5,567 nucleotides of DNA from JAAYJR01 sp964563975 (GTDB taxonomy: Bacteria > Bacteroidota > Bacteroidia > Bacteroidales > Prolixibacteraceae): the NCBI GenBank assembly GCA_964563975.1, contig CAZLZJ010000095.1, positions 1 to 5,567 on the forward strand, in the 5' to 3' direction. Below the pieces are notes generated by a model. It was not told the origin of the DNA. It saw only the letters and a list, made by a program, of their open reading frames with translations, and did no database searches. Made by a program: the position numbers and the translations under genes. Positions 1 through 5,567 of this stretch are shown piece by piece (positions within the stretch are counted from its first letter, which is position 1; every line of letters begins with the position of its first letter).

Positions 1-93
1 ATTGTAAAAATAATTTCTTATTCTCAGGGTTTCCAACAATCCCGGATTATTTATTAACATACTGTCGTGAATTATTCAATTTGTAAATTTTAC

Positions 94-126
94 TCTGTAA
101 TTGGAATATTTAATTGCTTAATGTTG
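94..126 (+). promoter_or_regulatory. Weak candidate promoter of cdd
   Basis: The 150 bases before cdd are AT-rich, with stops in all frames and no recognisable gene. The best match to the Bacteroidota promoter pattern is TCTG at 94-97 (consensus TTTG), a 21-base spacer, and TAATGTTG at 119-126 (consensus TAnnTTTG), one mismatch in each box. It would start transcription near 133 and leave a leader of about 18 bases. In DNA this AT-rich such matches arise easily by chance. No Shine-Dalgarno sequence precedes the ATG; a T-rich run ends in TAG directly before it. Confidence 0.25.
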
Positions 127-150
127 TACTTTTATTTAAAATTTTTTTAG

Positions 151-633
151 ATGCGAATTTTAGAGAAGAAGATTATTGTATATGAATATTCAACTATATG
201 GGATTTGCCGGCTGTTGAACAAAAGTTACTAAATGCCTCGCGCGAAGCTGTTTTAAATGCATATGCGCCATATTCAAAATTTAATGTTGGTGCAGCTGTT
301 CTGTTAGAAAACAGTGAAATAATATCAGGCAATAATCAAGAGAATGCTGCCTTTACAGCAGGTCTTTGTGCTGAGAGAGTTGCTCTTTTTTATGCAAATT
401 CATATTATAAAAATATTCCTGTGAAGGCTATTGCAGTGACCGCCTCAAATAACCTTGGTATTACTTGTGACCCTGTAAAGCCCTGTGGATCATGCAGACA
501 GGCATTGATAGAGGTGGAAGTAAGGTTTAAACAGCCTATCAGAATAATTCTTAACGGGAGAAATAAAATTCAGGTTTTTGAAGGTGTGGAAAATCTTTTG
601 CCATTTGCATTTAAACCGGACTCACTGGACTGA
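151..633 (+). CDS. cdd: Cytidine deaminase
   Basis: Zinc-dependent hydrolytic deamination of cytidine and deoxycytidine to uridine and deoxyuridine in the cytoplasm, part of pyrimidine salvage. The 160-residue protein has the full active site of the small homotetrameric class. N62 and E64 in NQEN are the likely ribose-binding pair. C73-A74-E75 supplies a zinc ligand and the catalytic proton-shuttle glutamate. P111-C112-G113-S114-C115-R116-Q117 supplies the other two zinc cysteines. The preceding Y38-A39-P40-Y41-S42-x-F44 segment is also typical. These residues align with N42, E44, C53, E55, C86 and C89 of Bacillus subtilis Cdd. The all-cysteine zinc site points to the tetrameric form, not the dimeric E. 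coli form. The N-terminal extension of about 20 residues before the core fits Bacteroidota homologues, so ATG 151 is the chosen start; no other in-frame ATG lies nearby. The 3' end overlaps the convergent pseudouridine synthase gene by 23 bases. Confidence 0.96.
   Translation: MRILEKKIIVYEYSTIWDLPAVEQKLLNASREAVLNAYAPYSKFNVGAAVLLENSEIISGNNQENAAFTAGLCAERVALFYANSYYKNIPVKAIAVTASNNLGITCDPVKPCGSCRQALIEVEVRFKQPIRIILNGRNKIQVFEGVENLLPFAFKPDSLD
611..633. other. Convergent 3' overlap of cdd and the RluA-family gene
   Basis: The last 23 bases of cdd (+ strand, stop TGA at 631-633) are also the last 23 bases of the pseudouridine synthase gene (- strand, stop TAA at 613-611). They encode the residues after LPFAFK in Cdd and the SPVSPV tail of the synthase. 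Both tails lie outside catalytic cores. There is no room for a terminator between the two genes, so each transcript must run into the other's coding region, and the two mRNAs should be complementary at their 3' ends. Confidence 0.9.
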
Positions 634-1321
634 ATTTATTACTTCTGAAAAGTTTCATAAACTTATTCCATACAACATCATCCGGTGGATCTGCAACAAT
701 AGTAATATTACTTTTTCTGACAGGATGTATAAATTCCAGCTTCCGCGCATGGAGATGAATGCCTTTATCTTCATTTGCACGGGTAAAACCATATTTTACA
801 TCTCCTTTAATTTTCAGGTTTAGTGTTCCGAGTTGCACCCTGATCTGATGGTGCCGGCCTGTATAAAGATCAATTTCCAGAAGGTAATATTTGTTAAGAC
901 TTGCCACATGCCTGTATGTAAGACGTGCATATTTAGCTCCGGGGACAGGTTTGGTGTATGCATAGCTTTTATTTTTTTCTTTATTCTTTTTGAGAAAGTG
1001 CTCCATTGTGCCGGAGTGTTTTGGAGGTCTTTTATTTACAACTGCCCAATATGTTCTTTTTATCTCTATCCGCTTTGAAAACATTTTATTTAATCTTTCA
1101 AGCGCTTTACTTGTTTTTGCAAGCAATACAATCCCACTGGTAGGTCTGTCAAGCCTGTGAGGGAGTCCGAGAAAAACATTTCCGGGTTTATTATATTTTT
1201 TTTTCAGATAATCTTTGACCTCATCTACAATAGTTCTTTCATTGGTAATATCTGACTGCACCAATTCCCCGCAGGCTTTATTAACAGCTAAAATATGGTT
1301 ATCTTCAAAAATTATCTGCAC
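611..1321 (-). CDS. RluA-family RNA pseudouridine synthase
   Basis: Isomerises uridine to pseudouridine in rRNA or tRNA; the target site cannot be told from sequence. The 236-residue protein opens with the typical RluA-fold strand (IIFEDNHILAVNK, residues 3-15). It carries the catalytic motif H55-R56-L57-D58-R59-P60-T61-S62-G63, with D58 the nucleophilic aspartate of the family. A later motif, G155-R156-H157-H158-Q159-I160-R161, is the GRTHQIR signature with His in place of Thr, a variant I recall from several RluA-type subfamilies. No S4 RNA-binding domain precedes the core, so it is a minimal single-domain member. The start is GTG at 1321-1319: the codon two before it is TAG, which rules out an upstream extension, and the next methionine is residue 80, past the active site. 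It lies 16 bases after the panB stop on the same strand and is probably cotranscribed with panB. No Shine-Dalgarno sequence is visible. The final six residues come from the overlap with cdd. Confidence 0.93.
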   Translation of the reverse strand: MQIIFEDNHILAVNKACGELVQSDITNERTIVDEVKDYLKKKYNKPGNVFLGLPHRLDRPTSGIVLLAKTSKALERLNKMFSKRIEIKRTYWAVVNKRPPKHSGTMEHFLKKNKEKNKSYAYTKPVPGAKYARLTYRHVASLNKYYLLEIDLYTGRHHQIRVQLGTLNLKIKGDVKYGFTRANEDKGIHLHARKLEFIHPVRKSNITIVADPPDDVVWNKFMKLFRSNKFSPVSPV

Positions 1322-1337
1322 TTCTACTCAGGGAGAA

Positions 1338-2153
1338 TTAGTATTGTTCTTTTTCATTAGGGAAATCGAGTGATTTTATATCGTTGATATAGTTGCCCAC
1401 AGCTCCTTTTATCTCTGCTGCAAGGTTATGATATCTTCTTAGAAAACGAGGCGAAAATTGTTGTGTTATTCCCAGCATATCGTGAATCACCAATACCTGT
1501 CCGTCAACTCCTGCGCCTGCCCCGATACCTATTACGGGTATTTTCAGTTCATCGGCTACCTGTTTGCCCAATATAGCCGGAATTTTTTCCAAAACAATTG
1601 AAAAGCAACCTGCCTGTTCCAGCAGTTTGGCATCGCTTATAAGTTTTTTTGCCTCACTCTCATCTTGTGCCCTGACAGTATAAGTTCCAAATTTGTGTAT
1701 CGACTGGGGAATTAAACCAAGATGTCCCATAACAGGAATGCCTGCAGAAAGAATTCTATGGACCGATTCAATAACTTCTGAGCCTCCTTCAAGTTTTACT
1801 GCATCAGCAGCAGTCTCTTTCATAATCCGTATTGCTGAAGCAAGGGCACAGCGTGAATTTCCCTGGTAAGTTCCAAATGGCAGATCAACAACTACTAATG
1901 CCCGTTTTACTCCTCGTACCACAGAAGCACCGTGATAAATCATTTGGTTTAAAGTTATTGGAAGAGTGGTTTCATTTCCTGCCATCACATTTGATGCAGA
2001 ATCCCCTACCAATACGATATCTATTCCTGCTTCATCGACTAAGCATGCCATACTGTAGTCGTATGCCGTTAACATAGCTATTTTTTCACCTCTGAGCTTC
2101 ATTTCTGACAGACGGTGAGTAGTTACTTTTTTTATCTCTTTTTGTATAGACAT
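1338..2153 (-). CDS. panB: 3-methyl-2-oxobutanoate hydroxymethyltransferase (ketopantoate hydroxymethyltransferase)
   Basis: Transfers a hydroxymethyl group from 5,10-methylenetetrahydrofolate to 3-methyl-2-oxobutanoate, giving ketopantoate, the first committed step of pantothenate and CoA synthesis; cytoplasmic, decameric TIM-barrel in characterised members. The 271-residue length is normal. Expected active-site residues are present: D51 in VGDS and D90 in VDLPFGTY (magnesium ligands, like D45 and D84 of E. coli), K120 in VKLEGG, H144 in GHLGLIPQS, and the catalytic E189 in VLEKIP. The IGIGAGAGVDGQVLVIHDMLG stretch at 208-228 is a family hallmark. ATG 2153 gives a normal N-terminus reaching the core at KIAMLTAYD. 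No Shine-Dalgarno sequence is seen. It appears to be first in a two-gene unit with the downstream pseudouridine synthase gene. A 131-base gap containing a candidate promoter separates it from the acyltransferase gene upstream on the same strand. panC, panD and panE are not in the window. Confidence 0.97.
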   Translation of the reverse strand: MSIQKEIKKVTTHRLSEMKLRGEKIAMLTAYDYSMACLVDEAGIDIVLVGDSASNVMAGNETTLPITLNQMIYHGASVVRGVKRALVVVDLPFGTYQGNSRCALASAIRIMKETAADAVKLEGGSEVIESVHRILSAGIPVMGHLGLIPQSIHKFGTYTVRAQDESEAKKLISDAKLLEQAGCFSIVLEKIPAILGKQVADELKIPVIGIGAGAGVDGQVLVIHDMLGITQQFSPRFLRRYHNLAAEIKGAVGNYINDIKSLDFPNEKEQY

Positions 2154-2177
2154 AGTTCAATTAAAAATTTATTTTTG

Positions 2178-2208
2178 TAAAAATAGTAAAGGTTTTTTGT
2201 TGAACAAA
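2178..2208 (-). promoter_or_regulatory. Candidate Bacteroidota-type promoter of panB
   Basis: On the minus strand, TTTG at 2208-2205, a 19-base spacer, and TATTTTTA at 2185-2178 match the Bacteroidota -33 TTTG / -7 TAnnTTTG promoter with one mismatch, the final G. Transcription would begin near 2172, about 20 bases before the panB ATG. This supports panB and the pseudouridine synthase gene forming their own unit separate from the upstream acyltransferase gene. AT-richness makes chance matches possible. Confidence 0.5.
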
Positions 2209-2209
2209 A
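2195..2209. promoter_or_regulatory. 15-base palindrome over the panB -33 element, possible operator
   Basis: TTTTGTT-G-AACAAAA is a perfect inverted repeat with 7-base arms around one central base. It covers the TTTG that I take as the -33 box of panB, so a protein bound here would block RNA polymerase. A second small palindrome, TGCA-T-TGCA, lies just beyond it at 2215-2223. The operator role is inference from position and symmetry; a palindrome of this size in AT-rich DNA can be chance. Confidence 0.3.
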
Positions 2210-2268
2210 TTGTTTGCATTGCAGCCGGTATCCTTATTAAAACCTTTATATTCCATTAATTAAGAGAA

Positions 2269-2288
2269 GCAGCTATTTACGCAGCTAT
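2269..2288. repeat. Short tandem direct repeat at the acyltransferase stop codon
   Basis: GCAGCTAT occurs at 2269-2276 and again at 2281-2288, a 12-base period. The second copy includes the stop codon of the acyltransferase gene (2287-2285, TAG on the minus strand). It may be a relic of a small duplication. No function is evident, and no hairpin plus T-tract terminator is seen in the 131-base gap. Confidence 0.5.
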
Positions 2289-3394
2289 ATTCTAAAGAAA
2301 ATACCCTTTTTATACATATAGTAAAGGAGGATCCAGATTATTGCAAGGTTGCCGGTTAAAAGTATCAGTTCCCCTGCAGTATCAGCATTATTTATAAGCC
2401 ACCCTAAGCACATATTGGTAATTGATTTGACATCAACAAGCCTGGTAAAAAGATATATAAATATTGAATTCATCCCAATGACACGAAAATAAAATGCCCA
2501 TTTTTTAAAGCCCCAATGGTCAATTACCAAATAGAAAAAAGCCATTAATATAAAGCTGATACCACCGGCCAGCAGGTTAAACGTAGAGGTCCAGCATTTT
2601 TTAATAACAGGATAAAAGGTTGATAACAGTAAAGCAGCTACAATAGATATTATTCCTGCCACTGTTAGCCGGCTAATTTTTTGAAGGCCTGTCATGTCTC
2701 TTTTTCTCAGGATCGTGCCGGCAATTGTTCCCATAAGGGTTATTCCTGTAGCAGAGATGCTGCAAAGGATCCCCTCAGGGTCGAACACTTTTCCATAAAG
2801 TTTTCCCGGCAGCAGCAGCCTGTCAATATAACCGTTAATACATCCTTCAGGAGTTAATACACCTGCACCGAATCCCGGAACGGGTATCAACAGTTGAATT
2901 ATGCCTATAGCCGTAAGGATTGAAATCAGCCATATAAAAAGACTTTGCAAAGACTTGAAATATATAGAGATCAGAGAAGCAAAGAAATAGGCAATTCCGA
3001 TTTGTCCAAGCACACTGGCAATTCTTCCTTCGGCAAAACCATTTTTAAAAGTTCCATTATAAAGAATACCCAAAAATATGAGGGTAATAAGCCTGATAAA
3101 AATCTTTTTTATAAGCTTTCGGGGTGGAATACTCTTTTCAATTTTTGATCTGATGGCAAATGGTATGGCTACGCCTGATATAAACATAAAAAGGGGAAAG
3201 ATGAGGTCATAAAATCTAAACCCGTTCCATTGGGCATGGTGCATTTGTGTCTCTAACCATCCTATACCGCTCATTTTTGAAACAGTTATTGCCAGCGCAC
3301 CCCCGCCTGTGATCCAGAACATATCAAATCCGCGAAGGGCATCTATAGAATATACTCTTTTTTCAGGTCCTGTTCTTAAAGTTTTTTTTGTCAT
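2285..3394 (-). CDS. Multi-pass membrane acyltransferase, COG4299/DUF5009 family (heparan-alpha-glucosaminide N-acetyltransferase-like)
   Basis: The 369-residue protein is very hydrophobic, with about ten likely membrane spans (roughly 23-38, 62-80, 98-113, 126-146, 151-170, 209-229, 240-262, 275-295, 305-320, 343-363). Family marks are RVYSIDALRGFDMFWI at 13-28, HHAQWNG at 52-58 followed by YDLIFPLFMFISGVA at 62-76, RIASVLGQIGIAYF at 124-137, PVPGFGAGVLTPEG at 171-184 and FDPEG at 204-208. In human HGSNAT a histidine in the equivalent H-A-x-W-N-G motif is catalytic, so H53 is the best candidate active residue. Such proteins are thought to move acetyl groups from cytoplasmic acetyl-CoA to a sugar across the membrane, often an amino sugar in glycan or peptidoglycan recycling. 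The substrate here is unknown, and no glycan genes are adjacent. ATG 3394 places the conserved RxxSIDALRG motif at the usual distance from the N-terminus. An A8 run crosses codons 2-5. The gene diverges from dnaK across 265 bases. Confidence 0.88.
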   Translation of the reverse strand: MTKKTLRTGPEKRVYSIDALRGFDMFWITGGGALAITVSKMSGIGWLETQMHHAQWNGFRFYDLIFPLFMFISGVAIPFAIRSKIEKSIPPRKLIKKIFIRLITLIFLGILYNGTFKNGFAEGRIASVLGQIGIAYFFASLISIYFKSLQSLFIWLISILTAIGIIQLLIPVPGFGAGVLTPEGCINGYIDRLLLPGKLYGKVFDPEGILCSISATGITLMGTIAGTILRKRDMTGLQKISRLTVAGIISIVAALLLSTFYPVIKKCWTSTFNLLAGGISFILMAFFYLVIDHWGFKKWAFYFRVIGMNSIFIYLFTRLVDVKSITNMCLGWLINNADTAGELILLTGNLAIIWILLYYMYKKGIFFRI

Positions 3395-3509
3395 TTTTTA
3401 TCGTTTTATTATGATAAAGGGCTCTAATTTAAAAAATGATTTACAGAAACCTGTTTAGTATTAATTTAAAATGTCAAAGTTTAAAAAAAGTAGTACAATT
3501 CTGCCTTTT

Positions 3510-3526
3510 TGTCACCGAATTTGACA
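3510..3526. promoter_or_regulatory. Inverted repeat TGTCA-N7-TGACA, possible activator site for dnaK
   Basis: TGTCA at 3510-3514 and TGACA at 3522-3526 form an inverted repeat with a 7-base spacer. Its centre is about 99 bases upstream of the start predicted from the sigma-54-type promoter, inside the usual -80 to -150 range for enhancer-binding activators. Two further TGTCA half-sites lie in the same intergenic region at 3472-3476 and 3556-3560. Four copies of this pentamer (either orientation) in 265 bases is several-fold above an even-composition expectation of about 0.5. The activator identity and the function are inference. Confidence 0.4.
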
Positions 3527-3589
3527 GACAAATATCTATTTCTCAGATTATCCTGTGTCATAATTTCGTAATTGTGCTTTGATTTCATG

Positions 3590-3606
3590 CTGGCACAGTC
3601 ATTGCT
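3590..3606 (+). promoter_or_regulatory. Sigma-54 (-24/-12) type promoter upstream of dnaK
   Basis: The sequence reads C-TGGCAC-A-G-TCA-TTGC-T against the consensus YTGGCACGRNNNTTGCW. Only one specified position differs (A for G after TGGCAC). The diagnostic GG (3592-3593) and GC (3604-3605) are separated by exactly ten bases. Taking C3605 as -12 puts the start at 3617, giving dnaK a 43-base leader. The motif faces dnaK and lies in the intergenic region, 54 bases before the ATG. Use by sigma-54 polymerase would require RpoN and an AAA+ activator, neither of which is in the window. I see no comparably good primary-sigma promoter here; the nearest is TTTA (3608-3611), 19 bases, TAATTTTT (3631-3638), with a mismatch in each box. 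Confidence 0.65.
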
Positions 3607-3608
3607 AT

Positions 3609-3629
3609 TTATCAGATCATAAATGATAA
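3609..3629. promoter_or_regulatory. Inverted repeat TTATCA-N9-TGATAA in the dnaK leader
   Basis: Perfect 6-base arms (3609-3614 and 3624-3629) flank nine bases. A second, nested symmetry, ATCAT-AA-ATGAT, occupies 3616-3627. In RNA the outer stem could grow to nine pairs including one G-U (3606-3614 with 3624-3632), followed by TTTTT at 3634-3638. The predicted sigma-54 start (3617) falls inside the repeat, so it would act as a DNA site at the start of transcription; only a transcript from further upstream would form the stem. It is not the CIRCE element of HrcA-controlled heat-shock genes, whose arms are TTAGCACTC and GAGTGCTAA. Function unknown. Confidence 0.3.
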
Positions 3630-3659
3630 GTAATTTTTGTAATAACGAAATATAAAAAA

Positions 3660-5567
3660 ATGGGAAAAATAATTGGAATTGATCTGGGAACAACCAACTC
3701 CTGTGTATCAGTAATGGAAGGTAATGAACCTGTAGTAATACCAAATAGTGAAGGTAAACGGACAACTCCCTCGGTTGTGGCATTTGTTGAAAATGGTGAA
3801 CGGAAAATAGGTGACCCTGCAAAAAGGCAGGCAATTACAAATCCGACAAAAACTATTTTTTCGATAAAACGTTTTATGGGTGAAACCTATAATCATATCT
3901 CCAAAGAGGTATCCAGGGTACCTTTTAAGGTGCTTCAGGGCGATAATGATTCTCCCCGCGTTCTGATTGATGATCGTAAGTATTCTCCTCAGGAGCTTTC
4001 AGCTATGATATTGCAAAAGATGAAAAAGACAGCTGAAGATTACTTAGGACAGGAAGTAACCGAGGCTGTTATTACGGTACCGGCATACTTTAATGATTCC
4101 CAAAGACAGGCTACAAAAGAGGCAGGTGAAATTGCAGGACTAAAGGTTCGAAGAATAATTAATGAGCCTACTGCAGCTTCGCTGGCTTATGGACTTGATA
4201 AAATGGATAAGGATCTGAAAATTGCTGTTTTTGATCTTGGAGGAGGTACATTTGATATCTCCATCCTGGAGCTGGGAGATGGAGTTTTTGAAGTTAAGTC
4301 GACTGATGGGGATACTCACCTTGGTGGTGATGATTTTGATCATATGATCATAGATTGGCTTGCTGAAGAGTTTAAAAAAGATGAAGGTGTTGATCTTAAG
4401 CGTGATCCTATGGCATTGCAACGTTTAAAAGAAGCTGCCGAAAAAGCAAAAATTGAATTATCAAGTTCGACCCAAACAGAGATTAACCTTCCCTATATTA
4501 TGCCCGTTGACGGCATTCCTAAGCATCTTGTTAAAAAACTGACCCGTGCAAAATTTGAGCAGCTCACCGATTCACTTATTAACGCAACTATAGAACCTTG
4601 CAGAAAGGCATTGAAAAATGCGGGTTTAAGCTCGAATGAAATAGACGAGGTGATTTTGGTTGGTGGCTCAACCCGAATTCCTGCTGTTCAGGAAAAGGTG
4701 AAAGCATTTTTCGGGAAAACTCCTTCCAAGGGTGTAAACCCTGATGAAGTTGTAGCTGTTGGTGCAGCAATACAGGGAGGTGTTCTTACAGGTGAGGTGA
4801 AAGATGTGCTGCTTCTTGATGTCACACCTCTTTCTTTGGGTATTGAAACAATGGGTGGGGTAATGACAAGACTTATTGAAGCAAATACAACCATCCCGAC
4901 CAAAAAGTCTGAGACATTCACCACCGCAGCTGACAGTCAGCCTTCAGTCGAGATACACGTACTTCAGGGTGAGAGGCCTATGGCTGCAGGTAATAAAACT
5001 ATCGGCAGGTTTCATCTTGACGGAATTCCACCGGCACCCCGCGGTATACCGCAGATTGAGGTAACATTTGATATTGATGCCAATGGTATTCTTAATGTAA
5101 GTGCTAAGGATAAAGCTACCGGCAAAACGCAATCTATAAGGATTGAAGCATCTTCGGGGCTTTCAGATGAAGAGATCAAAAGGATGAAACAAGAGGCTGA
5201 AGCAAATGCTGAAGCTGACAGAAAAGCAAAAGAGAGAGCTGATAAATTGAACCAGGCTGACAGTCTTATATTTCAGACTGAAAAGCAACTGAAAGATTTT
5301 GGTGACAAGATCCCGGCGGATAAGAAAAAACCTATTGAAGATGCATTGGCAAAACTGAAAGAGGCCCATAAGAACCAGGATATTGCTGCAATAGATACAT
5401 CTATGAATGAATTAAATACGGTCTTTTCTGCTGCATCGCAGGAGATGTATGATGCAACCCGGGCTTCACAAAGTCAGCCAACCGGAGGAAGCAGTGACAG
5501 CCAGGCACACTCGGGGCCAAAGGATGATGGTGAGGTGACTGATGTAGATTTTGAGGAGGTGAAATAG
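3660..5567 (+). CDS. dnaK: Molecular chaperone DnaK (Hsp70)
   Basis: ATP-dependent Hsp70 chaperone that binds exposed hydrophobic segments of unfolded proteins in the cytoplasm, working with DnaJ and GrpE, neither encoded in the window. The 635-residue protein is complete, with TAG as the last three bases. The nucleotide-binding domain (about 1-380) has the phosphate-1 motif IGIDLGTTNSCV at 5-16, K70, the connect motif INEPTAASLAYG at 167-178 with E169, phosphate-2 DLGGGTFD at 192-199 with T197, and the adenosine motif ILVGGSTRIP at 332-341. The interdomain linker is D382-V-L-L-L-D387. The substrate-binding beta domain follows to about 500, then the helical lid. The tail from about 605 to 626 is rich in Ser, Gln and Gly and looks disordered, ending in the conserved EVTDVDFEEVK. 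ATG 3660 gives the canonical MGKIIGIDLGTT start and follows an A-rich stretch without a Shine-Dalgarno sequence. The divergent upstream neighbour makes it the first gene of its transcript. A sigma-54-type promoter lies 54 bases upstream. Confidence 0.99.
   Translation: MGKIIGIDLGTTNSCVSVMEGNEPVVIPNSEGKRTTPSVVAFVENGERKIGDPAKRQAITNPTKTIFSIKRFMGETYNHISKEVSRVPFKVLQGDNDSPRVLIDDRKYSPQELSAMILQKMKKTAEDYLGQEVTEAVITVPAYFNDSQRQATKEAGEIAGLKVRRIINEPTAASLAYGLDKMDKDLKIAVFDLGGGTFDISILELGDGVFEVKSTDGDTHLGGDDFDHMIIDWLAEEFKKDEGVDLKRDPMALQRLKEAAEKAKIELSSSTQTEINLPYIMPVDGIPKHLVKKLTRAKFEQLTDSLINATIEPCRKALKNAGLSSNEIDEVILVGGSTRIPAVQEKVKAFFGKTPSKGVNPDEVVAVGAAIQGGVLTGEVKDVLLLDVTPLSLGIETMGGVMTRLIEANTTIPTKKSETFTTAADSQPSVEIHVLQGERPMAAGNKTIGRFHLDGIPPAPRGIPQIEVTFDIDANGILNVSAKDKATGKTQSIRIEASSGLSDEEIKRMKQEAEANAEADRKAKERADKLNQADSLIFQTEKQLKDFGDKIPADKKKPIEDALAKLKEAHKNQDIAAIDTSMNELNTVFSAASQEMYDATRASQSQPTGGSSDSQAHSGPKDDGEVTDVDFEEVK

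Noticed and set aside
1..150. End of an upstream gene or a small RNA in the left flank
   Set aside because: Stops occur in all frames, no stable hairpin or conserved RNA motif is visible, and the sequence is simply AT-rich.
650..664. AAGTTT-CAT-AAACTT as terminator of cdd
   Set aside because: The stem has one G-C pair and a 3-base loop, no T-tract follows, and it lies inside coding sequence of the convergent gene.
578..823. 81-residue plus-strand reading frame after cdd
   Set aside because: It lies antisense to the well-supported pseudouridine synthase gene and has no recognisable motif.
3395..3659. CIRCE element (HrcA operator) before dnaK
   Set aside because: The leader repeat has an N9 spacer like CIRCE, but its arms are TTATCA/TGATAA, only six bases long and unlike TTAGCACTC/GAGTGCTAA.
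3481..3834. 117-residue minus-strand reading frame overlapping the start of dnaK
   Set aside because: It is antisense to the conserved dnaK start and regulatory region, has low-complexity sequence rich in Leu, His and Gln, and resembles no family.
4140..4421. Minus-strand reading frames inside dnaK, the longest of 93 residues
   Set aside because: They are shadows of the strongly conserved Hsp70 coding sequence, with no start context or family resemblance.

Overview
The window carries five complete protein genes and looks like ordinary chromosome from a Bacteroidota bacterium, most likely Bacteroidales or a relative. This rests on AT-rich intergenic DNA, the absence of clear Shine-Dalgarno sequences before any of the five genes, a 160-residue cytidine deaminase and a DnaK of Bacteroidota type, a multi-pass acyltransferase of the COG4299/DUF5009 kind common in that phylum, and a promoter before panB that fits the Bacteroidota -33 TTTG / -7 TAnnTTTG pattern. 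The assignment is by protein family resemblance recalled from memory, not by a search. I see no mobile element, tRNA, rRNA, CRISPR array or sign of recent transfer.

Layout. 1-150 is AT-rich non-coding leader. cdd (cytidine deaminase, + strand, 151-633) converges on a two-gene minus-strand unit, panB (2153-1338) followed after 16 bases by an RluA-family pseudouridine synthase (1321-611). The 3' ends of cdd and the synthase overlap by 23 bases. Upstream of panB, 2154-2284 is a 131-base gap with a candidate promoter and a 15-base palindrome lying on its -33 element. Next comes a membrane acyltransferase (minus strand, 3394-2285). A 265-base divergent region (3395-3659) separates it from dnaK (+ strand, 3660-5567), whose stop codon is the last three bases of the window.

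The genes do not form one pathway. cdd is pyrimidine salvage, panB the first committed step of pantothenate/CoA synthesis, the synthase modifies RNA, the acyltransferase probably acts on a sugar at the cytoplasmic membrane, and DnaK is the Hsp70 chaperone. grpE and dnaJ are not in the window, and the gene upstream of dnaK is divergent, so dnaK starts its own transcript.

The most notable signal is regulatory. The dnaK leader holds an almost perfect sigma-54 (-24/-12) promoter match at 3590-3606, with exactly ten bases between GG and GC. About 99 bases upstream of the predicted start is an inverted repeat, TGTCA-N7-TGACA, where an enhancer-binding activator would be expected. This suggests sigma-54 control of the main Hsp70 gene. 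I found no previously undescribed multi-gene system.
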